A stretch of 64,000 bases of DNA, from assembly GCA_902728285.1 (NCBI GenBank), contig CACVBU010000402.1, positions 62,001 to 126,000 of the forward strand, written 5' to 3'. Below are positions 10,133 to 21,152 of the stretch, in pieces (position 1 is the first letter of the stretch; each line of letters begins with the position of its first letter). The position numbers and the translations under genes are program-made. Under the pieces are notes generated by a model, which saw only the letters and a program-made list of their open reading frames with translations, had not been told where the DNA came from and did not search any database. Origin of the DNA: Clytia hemisphaerica. Taxonomy: Eukaryota > Cnidaria > Hydrozoa > Leptothecata > Clytiidae.

Positions 10133-11587
10133 TACACATTTTTTATAAGGAACACGTTTATAAGGAACTTGAGGCTGAAAATGGTCTGAAAAATAAGGAA
10201 TTGTTAAGGAACTGCTCAAGCTGAGAATAAAAAATCAAGTTAAGGAACAGCAAGAGTTCAATTTGAACTTGCACACATTTACAACAACCGTCGTCTGAAA
10301 GATGCACAAAGATGGCGGAAAAAATTCAAGAAAATAATCAAAAATCACCATCAATAAACGACTTTTGCAGCCCGTCAAAGTGCATCATAAATGAAGAAAG
10401 CGCACTAAAAGATACCCTACAATGCAGGAAGTGCCACCGTTTAGTCCATTATCTTTGTACAGAACTGCTACTTTACCAGATCCAGATATGCTTGTCATAC
10501 AAATCAAGAAGTTTCCAGTGTCAAAACTGTACCAAAATCGCACCACAGGTAATGGAAAGGTATAATTCAAATGAAACATCAAAAATTGAAGGATTCAAAA
10601 ACGAAATCAAAGCTTGTGAGAATATAATGAAAAGGCAGGACGAAGAAATAAACCATTTGAAAGCACAAGACGTCAATGTTATGGTCAACGAAATGAAAGA
10701 AACTATCGACACCAGAATAACCACGCTTGAAAAGAAGATTGAAAGCATCATCGAAAAGAAAGAAGAGAAAAGACCACCAATAAGCTACGCTAAAATAACA
10801 TCCAAACACATCGAGAAAAACATTGGAGATGCGATTCGAAAAGAAAAACAGGAGGAGCAGCTGATTCGATCTACAGCACGCAACCTAATTTTTCATGGGA
10901 TTGATGAATCGACAGATGAAACTGAAGAAGAAACAAAAATCGAGGACGAAGAATTTATCCATGACAAAATTATTGGTCAGCGGCTCAATCTGAGGAATAT
11001 AAAGATTACCGAGACGCAGCGGATCGGGAAATTTACGAAAGAAAGAGAAGATAAAGCGAGATACCGACCAATTAAAGTCACATTTACGAACGAAGAGGAC
11101 AAGAACACAGTGTTGCAAGCAATAACAAAAGAAAAAGGCTTTCCTTACCGAGTGACAGAGGATTTGACCAAAAATGAAAGACAGATAATTAAAGAATGGT
11201 GTAAGGAAGCCGAAAAATGAATGCTAAAATCAAGGAAGACAACACAAAATGGAAAGTCCGGGGGAGCCCGCGAAAAAAACTCTATTTCAAAAAGGTCATT
11301 GTAAAAAGTACGAACGGTTTATAGAGGCCCATGTGTCTTCACGGTGGCCTGCAAACCTGTAAAGCTTTATTATTATATATTATTAAATAAAAAGACGGAA
11401 AAAATTGCTGAAACGCCTTTCAATATGTCAAAAAGACAAAAATGCTGATAAAGAAGCTACACACTTAGCAAATCCAAATTTAACAGTTAAGTAACTAAGG
11501 GCGAGTCTTTGAAGCTGAAACTCTCTGCCAAAATAAGGAACTCCAGGCTCGGAGCCAAGTTAAGGTTCCTTATAATAAAAACGTGTA
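10133..11587. mobile_element. TIR element, family A, AAGGAAC word, carrying a LINE ORF1-type gene
   Basis: The left end TACACATTTTTTATAAGGAA mirrors the right end (complement TACACGTTTTTATTATAAGG). Near the left end ATAAGGAAC or TTAAGGAAC occurs at about 10146, 10160, 10204 and 10243; near the right end AATAAGGAAC at 11531 and a complementary copy at 11562. AGGCTGAAAATG and AAGCTGAGAATA lie between the words. TA at both outer borders could be a target duplication or part of the ends. The middle is LINE-like sequence (10312-11385). Confidence 0.6.
10312..11220 (+). CDS. LINE ORF1-type nucleic-acid-binding protein (PHD-like finger, coiled coil, RRM-like core)
   Basis: A 302-codon open frame. 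Residues about 19-75 hold paired cysteines and a histidine in a PHD-like pattern (FCSPSKCII, LQCRKCHRLVHYLC, FQCQNC). Residues 90-155 are a charged coiled coil. Residues 180-290 match the ORF1 core of CR1/L2/jockey-type LINEs: ARNLIFHGIDE, an acidic patch, KITETQRIGK, RPIKVTF, VTEDLTKNERQI. Such proteins coat LINE RNA. The stop at 11220 appears secondary: one extra A in the run before it would extend the frame through TKWKVRGSP to about 11320, the usual ORF1 ending. A LINE-like 3' tail (AGAGGCCCATG, GGCCTGCAAAC, then ATTATT) follows directly with no ORF2, as in ORF1-only half-LINEs. The ATG in AAGATGGCGG is the first start in frame. Confidence 0.7.
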   Translation: MAEKIQENNQKSPSINDFCSPSKCIINEESALKDTLQCRKCHRLVHYLCTELLLYQIQICLSYKSRSFQCQNCTKIAPQVMERYNSNETSKIEGFKNEIKACENIMKRQDEEINHLKAQDVNVMVNEMKETIDTRITTLEKKIESIIEKKEEKRPPISYAKITSKHIEKNIGDAIRKEKQEEQLIRSTARNLIFHGIDESTDETEEETKIEDEEFIHDKIIGQRLNLRNIKITETQRIGKFTKEREDKARYRPIKVTFTNEEDKNTVLQAITKEKGFPYRVTEDLTKNERQIIKEWCKEAEK

Positions 11588-11636
11588 CCGTAAAATATCA
11601 GTAGAGTGTAGTGGATATAAAAAATGACGAGTACAG

Positions 11637-11900
11637 GAGGCCACCCCAGCGGCACCCCTAATCACGCTATCACGCAAAAATAATTTCTCCATCACGCATC
11701 ACGAAAATCGCTAAAATTTGTCATCACGCAAAAAATAGTCAAAAATAGCCCAAATTACGCATCACGCCTCAAATTTTTGCCCTATCACGCATCACGCCAA
11801 AATCTTGATCACGCAATCACGCCAAAAAAAATCTCTAATCATTCCATCACGCAAGAAAAAAGTCCCAATCACGCCATCACGCAAACCGCTGGGGGGCCTC
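11637..11900. mobile_element. TIR element packed with ATCACGC words
   Basis: Ends GAGGCCACCCCAGCGG and CCGCTGGGGGGCCTC are inverted repeats. GTACAG precedes (11631) and follows (11901) the element, a 6-7 bp target duplication. Between the ends the 7-mer ATCACGC occurs 12 times in one orientation plus close variants (ATCACGA, TTACGC), separated by 0 to about 25 AT-rich bases. No coding capacity. Confidence 0.7.
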
Positions 11901-11906
11901 GTACAG

Positions 11907-12512
11907 GGCTCTATTCCTTCTCGTGACTATGTATGATATGATTGACAAAGCCCTCAGAGCCTTAAAAAAGGTACCCTAACCAGGGCCTAGTACGTTAGAT
12001 GGCAGGCATATCTCTTTGTTAGTCCGGTTTTAATTCTCTTATTTGACTGTAGAAAAATTACCTTCATTACTATACCATACTAAGAATCATCTGAAACGCG
12101 TTTAAAGCAGGGAGAGTTTACTTTTCAAACGAGTGCCCGAAAATGGAGGAATTCTTTTCAAACTGAGGAAAGAAAACATTTGTTCAAAATTACAATCTTG
12201 AGTTATCTTTTCGTGAATTTTTATAGTAGCAATAATTGAAAAATCTACAAAATCTGATTAATTTTAGCAAACACCTCCCCGTATTACAGAACAAGTGGAC
12301 CCCCAACTGGAACCATATTAACTCTCTTTAGGAAAAGTATTTTAAGATTTTACCCCGTTGCAAGAACCACTGAATTGTTCCCATCCCAACGACAAACGGG
12401 CAATTTATCTCTGATGATAGAAATTTGAATTGAAGCCGATAAAATACAAGAGGTCATCCATTTTTGCATTTGGTTTCTTCATTTTTATCCCTAACTAAAA
12501 ATTTCTCACGCC
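11907..12512. other. No recognised gene
   Basis: AT-rich sequence without recognisable motif, RNA gene or open frame of interest. Confidence 0.4.
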
Positions 12513-13119
12513 TCACTGAGACAGGGGTGTAATAAATGACAACAATTATTACAAATTCATTATGTTTGAACCTAGAAATAAAAAAATCACTATTTCCATT
12601 AATGATACTCAAGACAAAAATTACAAAACAACCAAACTTATAAACCTAGAAATAGCTGAAAAGTTACAAATTTAAAAAAAAAACTAAAAAGTCTTAGAGT
12701 ACCTTTTGCTCACGAAAATTCAAATTAAAATAGACCTTCAACAGACTTATTAGTAGGATCCTTAGCAAAATTTAAAAATACAAGACACTCCACTTTGAAA
12801 TGAAAGCACCACTTACTTCCTTAAAGGCCAATGTTTGAAATTTTGCGAGTCAGGCGCGGTGGAATAAAGTTTTGAATCAGGAAAATTTGTTTTTTATCTT
12901 GTGATTTTGTTTTCGGGGAATAGAATTTTCCGAACAAGAATACCATAGTAAAGTCTTATATGGAAAGAGAAGATTGCCAAGACTAGCATGTAATACATCC
13001 CTCGAGTAAATATTCGACTATTTTATAAAACTTTTTTGGCATTGCTGGGAGTAACGTTAGATGAACGTTTAAAAAAAGTCAAAACATGTGAAGCTTACTT
13101 AACACCCCTGTCTCAATGA
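12513..13119. mobile_element. TIR element with GAGACAGGGGTGT ends
   Basis: ACTGAGACAGGGGTGTAA at 12515 mirrors TTAACACCCCTGTCTCAAT at 13099-13117. Related single ends occur at 33766 (ACTGAGACAGGGATGTGTAA) and 14337 (AAAGACAGGGGTGTTG). The 600-bp interior is AT-rich and non-coding. Confidence 0.5.
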
Positions 13120-13203
13120 CTCGGTGCTAATTATTTCCAGCCAGTTTTGTTTAGATAGCGATGATTTTAAATTCTCATCGTTGCCAGTAAAGATGTGGAA
13201 GTC

Positions 13204-13440
13204 TGCAGCGGTCGAAATATATTGAGAATTTTGGTCAATTCCTCGTTTTAGTAATTTAAAGTTCGGACGAGAAGGTCACTTTTGGGCTAATTGATGAATT
13301 TAATCAAATATTTCAATTCGGGAAGGGTTTATAGACTTCCAGGCTATATTTATTTTGAGCCCTATTGGACCATTCTTAACTCCTAAATGTTAAGTCTAAC
13401 GTCTACCCTTCAGATTTTTGTTCTCAAATATTATGACTTT
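13204..13440. repeat. Dispersed repeat, uninterrupted copy
   Basis: Partner of 1628-2340. At about 13256-13259 it has a single TTAA in AGTAATTTAAAGTTCGG, the position at which the partner contains the 480-bp piggyBac-like MITE. This makes it the pre-insertion reference. 13441-13989 beyond it shows no gene I can support. Confidence 0.65.
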
Positions 13441-13989
13441 CATTATAGCTTGTACCACAAAAAGCTGAAAGTTTCCTCGAAATTTAATTTGTAATGAAGT
13501 AAATGCTGAGCATGCTGAACCCTAGACGCTCCAACGAATCGCTGAACTCATCCCAAATACCGCGAAGTCGGGTACTTGCATCACTGGAGGGAAACATGCA
13601 TATAACTCCAATTAACAGACCAACTAAGGTGTATCCAGATATAATTGGATGTCAGACGAATTTTACCCGTCAAGTCGCAACGCTAACATCCCCGGGGCAT
13701 GACAGCATGCAGTCGTAAAATGGAAAACAGGACAGAAGCACAAAACTGAAACTTTTGTATTCACTTATAGAGTTTTATAAATTTAGGTTTGCCTTAATTT
13801 CAGTGAACGTTACGATGATGACGATGTCTATATCACTCCGTCTAGGTTCTAGTTCAGATTTCCTTCTGTAGAAATGCATTGCATTAATTGCCTGTCCAAT
13901 AAGGCATAATGCTGTTCTGAAATTGTAAGCACAGTTCCTCTGTATCGACATCACTGTTTTCCTTATTTTGACGGAAATTCTCAATTTGT

Positions 13990-14310
13990 TGCCAGAACAT
14001 CCTCCTTTATGTTTTTGTCTGGGATGTAATTCACTATGTTTTGCTCTATATAATCAGCAAGTTCTTCATTGAGGTTCCATTTTGTCCTCTATGCTGTACA
14101 ATTCAAGCTTGGGCCTCTTGCCCTGCTTGTCTTTGGGTTTTTTACTTTTACCCTTTCTCTTTCTCTTCTTGTGTTTTTCCTTTTTCCTCTTTCTTTCTTC
14201 TTCAGAAGAGCTTTATGACGATGAAGATGTTTCGTTGTTTCTGCTAGAGCTTGACGAACTTGAGGATGATGACGAATCTCTGCTTCTTTTCCTATTATTT
14301 TCCTATAATT
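13990..14310 (-). pseudogene. Possible DIRS-type gag fragment (Ser/Lys-rich)
   Basis: Minus-strand translation gives a serine run, EEERKRKKEKHKKRKRKGK, then KLELYSIEDK and, after a frameshift, WNLNEELADYIEQNIVNYIP followed by IKEDVL. A basic RS-rich start followed by a W.L.EELA.Y......IP.K.IKE.vL block is what I associate with the first ORF of invertebrate DIRS elements. A stop interrupts the serine run. It lies opposite in strand to the DIRS at 15 kb. The plus-strand hydrophobic open frame here is its shadow. Confidence 0.35.
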
Positions 14311-14486
14311 ATGATATGCATATACGACCCTGTTAAAGACAGGGGTGTTGTAAAAATACCCGAAGATAACGCTGCCGTAAGTTAAACTGTCTCTGGAAAA
14401 AATGTGAGTGAGAAACGCCTATACCTTTAATTCGTCGTGTGTGCATTTAAATCGATCTGATTTAATTTTCCCCACTGTCTGTAGCG

Positions 14487-14820
14487 TTACACCCATGCGT
14501 TCGCGGAATTTTTCGGGCGGTTATTCTTTAACCGTGTTGTTCGCTTGAGTCTATCCAAATAAAGTTTTATAATGTCCTTGAAATCTTCGACACCAGCTCC
14601 AAACATCGAACGGGTGAGTAAATCGAGCACAGATTTGAATCTTTTGTTGTGTAAGCACAGTTGGGCGGCCAACCTTTGCTGTTGTGACTGTGGCATTTTT
14701 GCGTCGGTTGATTGTAGATTGGGTCAACCCCATTCTTATTGCGATTTTTCGTTCACTTACTGCATTTGTGCATTTGGACGTTTGAGATCCTTGCGTGTCA
14801 TCTAAAAATGCAAAAATCAT
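14487..14820 (-). pseudogene. pogo/Tigger/jerky-type transposase, N-terminal DNA-binding part
   Basis: Minus-strand reading has SERKIAIRMGLTQSTINRR (first helix-turn-helix), GRPTVLTQQ, and, in a second frame, MFGAGVEDFKDIIKLYLDRL then TTRLKNNRPKNSANAW, the CENP-B/pogo second helix-turn-helix that normally reads RF..NRPG.dW...F..R. Two frames must be joined near 14640-14690 and the DDE catalytic domain is missing, so this is a truncated relic. Confidence 0.55.
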
Positions 14821-15082
14821 GATTTATTCCAACCTCATCCCCATGTCCAATCTCTTTTTTGAATTGACGCGGATATCAGCCCTGGACCTTGATTTTAATC
14901 GCCTGTATGTAGCAATTTTAAGAAAAGATTTAATAATGTTTGAAAAGCATTACATTAGATGTTTTTTAGATAATTAGAAGAAAGAGAGACATTTCGAGAT
15001 TAAAAATCAAATAAAAACATCGACGGTGTTCGCCCTGGGATCAAGGGTGCATTCATTCATGCACTTAAATACGTACGACTAT

Positions 15083-16475
15083 GACGTCAACACAGAGATT
15101 TCAACCTTACTGGAAAAGGGAGCAATTCAAAAAGTAGCCCCAGAAAGAGACCAATTTTAATCAAATCTCTTACTAAGGGAGAAAAAAGAAACAGGCTTGT
15201 TATGACCTATCATAAATCTGAAGGAACTGAACTCTTACATCCCGTACGAAAAATTCAAAATGGAAACACTGAAGAATGTAAGGGATATCCTGAAGGAAAA
15301 AGATTACATGATGAAATCGATCTCAAAGATGCCTACTTTTCAATACCACTGAACCCCAAATCAAAGAAATATGTACGGTTCCAGTGGGAGGGCAACCTAT
15401 ACAAATTCCAATGTCTAATGTTTGGGTTTGGACCAGCACCAAAGATATTCACGAAAATTCTGAAAATACCCATTTATATAGACGACATACTGCTAGTCAC
15501 CTCATCAGTGGAGGAAATATGTCAAGCAAGGGACACAACAATATTCCTACTACAGAATCTGGGTTTCTTGATAAATTACAAAAAGTCAGTGCTGGAACCA
15601 ACACAAACATTGAAATACTTGGGAGTAATGATAAACAGTGTCTCAATGACATTTTCAGTCCCAAATGAGAAAATAATGAAATTGGAGAAACTGATAAGGA
15701 AAACCCCAGAAGTGAAAACAATCCCAACAAGGAAACTAGCAAGTCTGATAGGAAATTTAATGGCAACAGCCCCAGAGTTCACAGCAGCCCCATCGCAAGT
15801 GAGATACTTACAGAAATGTCTGAACAATCAACTAGATCACCCGACAAAAAGGGAATAATTGAACTGGTGGCTGGAGAATCCAGAAAAGGAAAATGGGAAA
15901 ACCTTAAAGATTCGACCCCCGGACATGATAATCAGCTCAGATGCAGCCAATGGGAGAAAGGGGGCTGGGGAGCCAACTGTAGGGAGATATCGACAGGGGA
16001 GAATGGTCTCAGGTCGAGAAATCGATCCACATCAACATTCTGGAGCTGAAAGCTGCCTTACTAGCCACAAGGACATTCATAAAAGGCCTGAAAAACCTCT
16101 CTCTCCATCTACTGCTAGACAATCAGGTAGCTTTAGCTTATGTGACAAAAATGGGGAGGCCAACAAACCAAACCCTATTGGAGCTAGCAAAAGAGATATG
16201 ATCGTATCTGCTTCAGAAAAAGATCACTCTTACAGCAGAGTACATCCCCTCATTACAAAACAAGGTAGCAGACTTCAAGTCAAGGAACTCAAAGGACTGG
16301 GGGGACTAGAAATTAGATTTCCAGATATTCCAAAGAATAAAACGTCTATGGGGAACCCCAGAGATAGACCTCTTTGCGTCAAGAATTTCTCATCAAGTAA
16401 CAAAATATTACAGCTGGAAGCCAGATCCTTCTTGTCTAGCAGTGGATGCACTTCTACAAGATTGGAACCAGAGTC
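15083..16475 (+). pseudogene. DIRS-type retroelement: reverse transcriptase and RNase H
   Basis: Motifs in order: DVNTEISTLLEKGAIQKVAP (15083), NLLLREKKETG, INLKELNSYIPYEKFKMETL, IDLKDAYFSIPL (about 15318), VRFQWEGNLYKFQCLMFGFG, YIDDIL (15475), then RNase H: IISSDAANG, ILELKAALLATRTFI, LHLLLDNQVALAYV, AEYIPSLQNKVAD, and the DIRS-specific DLFASRISHQVTKYYSW and AVDALLQDWNQS. Multiple frameshifts and stops break it, and about ten residues are missing just before YIDD. The RT copies RNA; DIRS elements integrate with a tyrosine recombinase rather than an integrase. Confidence 0.75.
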
Positions 16476-16477
16476 TA

Positions 16478-16939
16478 CTTTAATGGGATAAATTTTCGCG
16501 GGGATTAATTTTGGCAGATTTCGCGGATTTGGGTGTCATCCGCGAAAATAAGTCCCATTGGAAATTTGAAAAAGGCCCATCCGCGAAAATTAGTTTCCGC
16601 GAAAAATTTGAATTTTTGTTGCAATCCGCGAAATTAATATTTTTATCGTTTTTTATTTTTTTTCAACTTTTCATAGTTGTAATACATATCTCCTCGCCCT
16701 GTTCAAAAACACCCTCTTATTACTTGAAAAAAAAATTCTTAATTTTCCTGGAAAAATTTTATTTCAATGTTTTGACCCTTTTCAAAAATTTTAATTTGTA
16801 CCCCAATCCGCGAAATTAAATCCCCGCGAAAAATCAGGAAATCTCTCATCCGCGAAAATTAATCCCCGCGAAATCTTAAAATTACGCGGATGAGCTAAAC
16901 CGCGAAATTTAATCCCCGCGAAAATTTATCCCATTAAAG
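16478..16939. mobile_element. TA-flanked MITE, family D, CGCGAAA word, inserted in the DIRS
   Basis: Inverted ends CTTTAATGGGATAAATTTTC and CGCGGGGATTAA on the left are matched on the right for over 30 bp. TA lies at 16476-16477 and 16940-16941. Inside, CCGCGAAA/TTTCGCGG words recur more than ten times. Removing the element with one TA restores the DIRS frame from DWNQS to YAFSPFFLIGGR. A second copy is at 53649-54016. No transposase. Confidence 0.8.
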
Positions 16940-16941
16940 TA

Positions 16942-17380
16942 GTATACGCATTCTCTCCCTTTTTTCTGATAGGAGGAAGGTGCTTAGAAAAAACCCGCAG
17001 GTCGGAATCAGTAACAGTAATCCTGATTGCCCCGATGCGGATATCCCAACCATGGTACCCAACACTCCTAGAGATGGTAGTAGCAAGCCCAAGGAGAATT
17101 CAGACGGGGGAAAGAAGCTTGACACATCCCTCGGAGGGAAAACACCATCTCCTCAAAAACAACACTTTGAATTTGATAGTATGGAAGGTTTCGGGGGACC
17201 CAGTAATTCAGGAGAACTATCGAAAACAGCTTCCTCTCTTATCAGAAATTCCAAAGCAAAAGGACCAAGAGACCGTTACAACTCCACCTTGAAAACTTTA
17301 TGGGTTGGTGCAGTGAAAGGAAGGTGGATCCCACTATCCTTTTCAAGAGCAGATCGGCACTGAGGAATACTTAGTAGTAG
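16942..17380 (+). pseudogene. DIRS continuation: RNase H end and start of tyrosine recombinase
   Basis: After the MITE the protein continues YAFSPFFLIGGRCLEKT, ILIAPMRISQPWYPTLLEM, and after a frameshift NFMGWCSERKVDPTI, which is the start of the DIRS tyrosine-recombinase core-binding domain (pattern tl..F..WC.er..DPt). The catalytic half of the recombinase is not found downstream; 17382-17726 has basic open frames I cannot assign. So the element is 3'-truncated or diverged beyond recognition. Confidence 0.6.
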
Positions 17381-18735
17381 TGTGGTTCAAAAACTTAACA
17401 TGAAAGTCCATGATAAACTGGTTGAAGTTTTGCATAAGAGCAAGCGACCACGTGTATCAAAAAATCAAATTGTCTCTGGGCTACCAGTGCGTCCTGAAAA
17501 TATCACAACTTCTCCTGAATCTCAATCGCCAGCAACGCCGTCTGCACGCAATAAAAAATATTCCCGTCCACGTCAGTCAGCTTCCACGAGCAAAGCAAGA
17601 AAAGCTGTTTCCCGCAATATTCGTCAAACAATCAGAGTTTTTCCCGTCAATCAACTTCAAATCGGAATCAAAGATCTCTTACAAATCCGTCACACATTCC
17701 AAATCCTAACCAAAACCCGAACGTAACCAACGTAGACATTCTCAATGCTATTTTGATATCGTGCTTTTAATTGAATTTTTTATTATACAAAGATGGTTTT
17801 TGGCTTCGTTTTAATAGGATTCAACAATTCTTTTAGGAAAGCAAAAAATAATCGGCTTCTTAAATTTTGGAAATAACAAACAAAGTAATGCGATTTTTAG
17901 CCTTTTTTCCTTTTTTCCAGATTTGGATTTCCACTAAATAAATGATCATAAGTTGTCGTATCACAGTCACAGTCATTTAGGTTTTCTTTTTTATTTAGTC
18001 CATTTTTGCCATCGTGTTGCATTTTACCTCATGACATAAAGAAGAAACATTTTCATATGATGAAATGGTCACAATTTCGTTTGCAAATCTTTTGTTTTTA
18101 TTCAATATATCTTAATATTCTCTCCTCTCTCTGAAAGGGTGGTCAATATTTTACCGAGTGGGTGGGGAAATCAGGCTCATATCTATCTACCAATCATATT
18201 TTGGAGTAATGACGTAATCGCGACTCCGTCTTTTGAAAATTCTAAATAACATGATGTCAGTTGTCAAGCTCGTTGCAAGAGTGAGGTCATTTGGGAGACG
18301 CAATTTATGGTAATTATGATAATCTTCCCTCAATTAAATACATGTTCTTTTTATTTGATTTTCGTATACAAAGGTGAGAAAACAATGACCAGACAAGTCA
18401 ATTAATTGAGGCCAATGCATGTTTCATTCCAGTGATGCAAGTTACCCAATTTTACGGTACATCACTCCGCTAAACTGGTTTGATTTGACTTTCATATTCC
18501 CTCGATATCATAGAAGATAATCTTAATCAAACTTCCAAAGGGAAGGGCATCTTGCCAAATCCTGAGGAGCACCTGGACATGACAGAATTTACAACTAACT
18601 GATCAGGTAAAGTTTTCATGTTTTTCCTGATTTCAACCCAGACAGAGGTACCCACCTTGCAAAAGAAATCTCCTCCAAATACCACACCCACAATCAAAAG
18701 CCAAGGGCAATACCCATGCCCTACAACAACGTCTG
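17381..18735. other. No recognised gene
   Basis: Two overlapping open frames at 17382-17726 are Ser/Lys/Arg-rich without a family I recognise. The rest is AT-rich and silent. Confidence 0.4.
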
Positions 18736-18739
18736 ACTT

Positions 18740-20225
18740 TGAGGAGAGTTGGAAATTTTGAACAACTTTTGAATGAATCTCGAGAGATTCAATCACGATT
18801 GACTAAAAAGAAATCGAAAACTGAGCAATCGTTAACAGCTGAGTTTACGAAACACATGTTTCTTGGGAATATACGTGCTCTACACGCACTACTGGAAAAC
18901 TCTACCAAAAATCTACCAAACTAGGTGTTCTTGGATTAAATGAAAACATAAAGAACATTCTGCGTAACCTTCGCCCTGAAAGTGTCGTACCACAGCCGGA
19001 AGCACTAGTAAATGAGCATATCATTCCGATAGACCCCATATTGTATTCGAACAGATTGACAGCTTATATCCATCATGCCTGCTGCTTTAAGAACAAAGGG
19101 TCAGCAGTTCCATCAGGAATGGATGCATGGATGGGTGGCGAAGGATTCTTGCCTCAAGAAACTATTGGAGAACTGGGGAAGAATTTATAAATGAACTAGC
19201 AACAATGCTTTAAACCATGTGTCACCAATCACTTTCTTTTGAATCGCGTAAAAGAGAAAAGAGACATTGAAGCTTTCTTGGCATACTGTCTTATTCCTTT
19301 AGATAAAGACTCCGGTGTCCGTCCGTGTCCCATCCCTATAGAAGTTATTCATCGAATTTTTAGGAAGCTCTGATCTTAATAGTGAAAGAGAGCATTATGA
19401 AAACTGCAGGTTCTCTAAATGTGTGTGGACAACAGGTTGGATGTGAGGCCTCAGTTCATAACAAACGCCTTCAACCCTTTAAATCGAACTGCTTTTCTCC
19501 ATAATGTTAAAGTTTTATGTCCAGCCCTCGCAACCTATTACCATGATTGTTATGCTAGGAATTCACGTTTGCTTGTTGATAGATATATTATGATCCTCTG
19601 GCCATGCTAACTTATGAAATTGGTCTCCTACCCCTCCAGCAGCTTCTTCGTAGGGAGGTCGATTCAAATGATGTTCAAAGTGTGCTTATGTCGATGATCT
19701 AGCAGGTGCCGGCAGTCTCCAAAACCCGTTGAAATGGTGGCATGCAGTAGAACGACTACCCTAAGGCACCAAAATTGTGGTTAGTGGTTAAGGACTGAGG
19801 CAGAACGTATTTTTGCAGGGACCAATGAAAATATTACTTGCTCAGGAAGAAAATATTTGGGAGGAACAGTCGGTACACAGGATTTCAAAACCGAATAATT
19901 TAAAGGACTTGTTAAAAAGTGGGTGAAACAAATCGAAAGGCTCAGTGAGATAGCAAAATCACAACCCCAGTGCGCCTATAGCTCATTTGTCGGTGGCTTC
20001 CTCCACAAATTTACCGATCACCCACGTGTGCTCAAGGACATTGATAAACCATTTGATACCGCTCTGACAGAAGTTCATCGATGCAGCAGACTCGAAAGGA
20101 AGCTCTTGACCTTCCCAGTCAGACAAGGAGGTCTAGGGATACCTATCTTCTCTGACATTGCGAAGATGGAGTATAAGAACTCTCAAACTGTCAGTGAAGA
20201 ACTTCACAAGAACATTGTTGCATAA
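18740..20225 (+). pseudogene. Reverse transcriptase of the GMDA...CGQ...NAFN family, heavily mutated
   Basis: Collinear blocks over three frames: PSGMDAWMGGEGF (19110), IEAFLAYCLIPLDKDSGVRP (19270), PIEVIHRIFRK, GSLNVCGQQVGCEA (19410), TNAFNPLNRTAFLHNVKVLC (19458), DPLAMLTYEIGLLPLLQQLL (19597), and C-terminal VHRCSRLERKLLTFPVRQGG (20070). This is the RT family annotated in many cnidarian and lancelet genomes as RNA-directed DNA polymerase with CAGQ and NAFN motifs. The catalytic Y-D-D box falls in a damaged stretch near 19690. It is non-functional here; I cannot give a firm clade name. Confidence 0.55.
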
Positions 20226-21150
20226 ACAACAAAGGTTTCCGGGAAACAACACAAAAGCGAAATATAAGATAATGAGAGATAATGAAGCTAGACACCAAAA
20301 GGGTATTGGAAGAATAAGAAGAATAATAAGAAGAATATTTTAGTAGAAAGAGTAAAAAGCTGCAAGTTAATTTAATGAGTCACTTTGGACCAGCAACTTT
20401 ATGCGAAGGCTTACTAAATCGTTGCATCAGAGAATTTAATTGCAATTGCGTGGGTTGGAGTGTTTCACCAATCGGTGAGCTTCTCATTTATTTCTGGATT
20501 GCACAAAGCCCTTGAAACCGTTTACGCATCCGTGACGTGCATACATATTTAAAATGCATTTCCGTGCAAAATTGTCGAGAACCTGTTTTTCCAGCTTTTT
20601 TCAATCGCTGGAAACCTCGTGTTCAAAACATTCCTTTGGCCACCACTCCTAATCTCTTATTTCAATGATTTCATTAAAATTCTTAAGTGTTCTTCTGACA
20701 GTTTGGCCAGTTTGGCCTTTATATTCTGTTCGAAGAAATTGAAAAAATCCTTGTTCTTGCATTAACTCAATCTTGTGTAAAGAGGTAGTATTTACGTGGC
20801 CTAATGGCTAAGATTGAATGACATTTAATTCTTAGTACCATTAGGCATATTGAATCTGTCCGAAGTCAGCACTTGCAATAGCGGTTAAAAGCACTGATTT
20901 GAGAGCCGGGAATAGTCGATCGTCACCTAAGGAAGAAACCTGCACCGGTTGGATCGGAGGTCGCACTACAAGTGCTCTTCTCTTAGATCAAGGCCCTTGG
21001 TGCGGCCAGCGGTCTACTGGGACCGTCAGGCTGGCCCGAGTTGGCCAGTCCAAGCGAGGACATCGATCCACGAGTAGTCTTTTCCGTGAGGATAAGCTGC
21101 TTGTGGTTGTTGAACTTTTTCACAAAAAATCTTCATTTTTTGTGGATTAG
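20226..21150. other. No gene; tRNA-like scrap
   Basis: Mostly unassigned. At about 20795, ACGTGGCCTAATGGCTAAG matches the A-box half of the tRNA-Arg-derived SINE at 9.4 kb, followed by a mirrored ACCATTAGGC. 20880-21110 is GC-richer and may be a 5' LINE remnant because a LINE endonuclease block follows. Confidence 0.35.
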
Positions 21151-21152
21151 AT

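Noticed and set aside
14082..14336. Hydrophobic plus-strand frame resembling a membrane protein with an acidic tail
   Set aside because: It is the complement of a Ser/Lys-rich minus-strand sequence that fits a DIRS gag better.
15497..15827. Minus-strand frames of 83-89 codons across the DIRS
   Set aside because: They overlap the clear plus-strand RT motifs (IDLKDAY, YIDD) and have no motif of their own.
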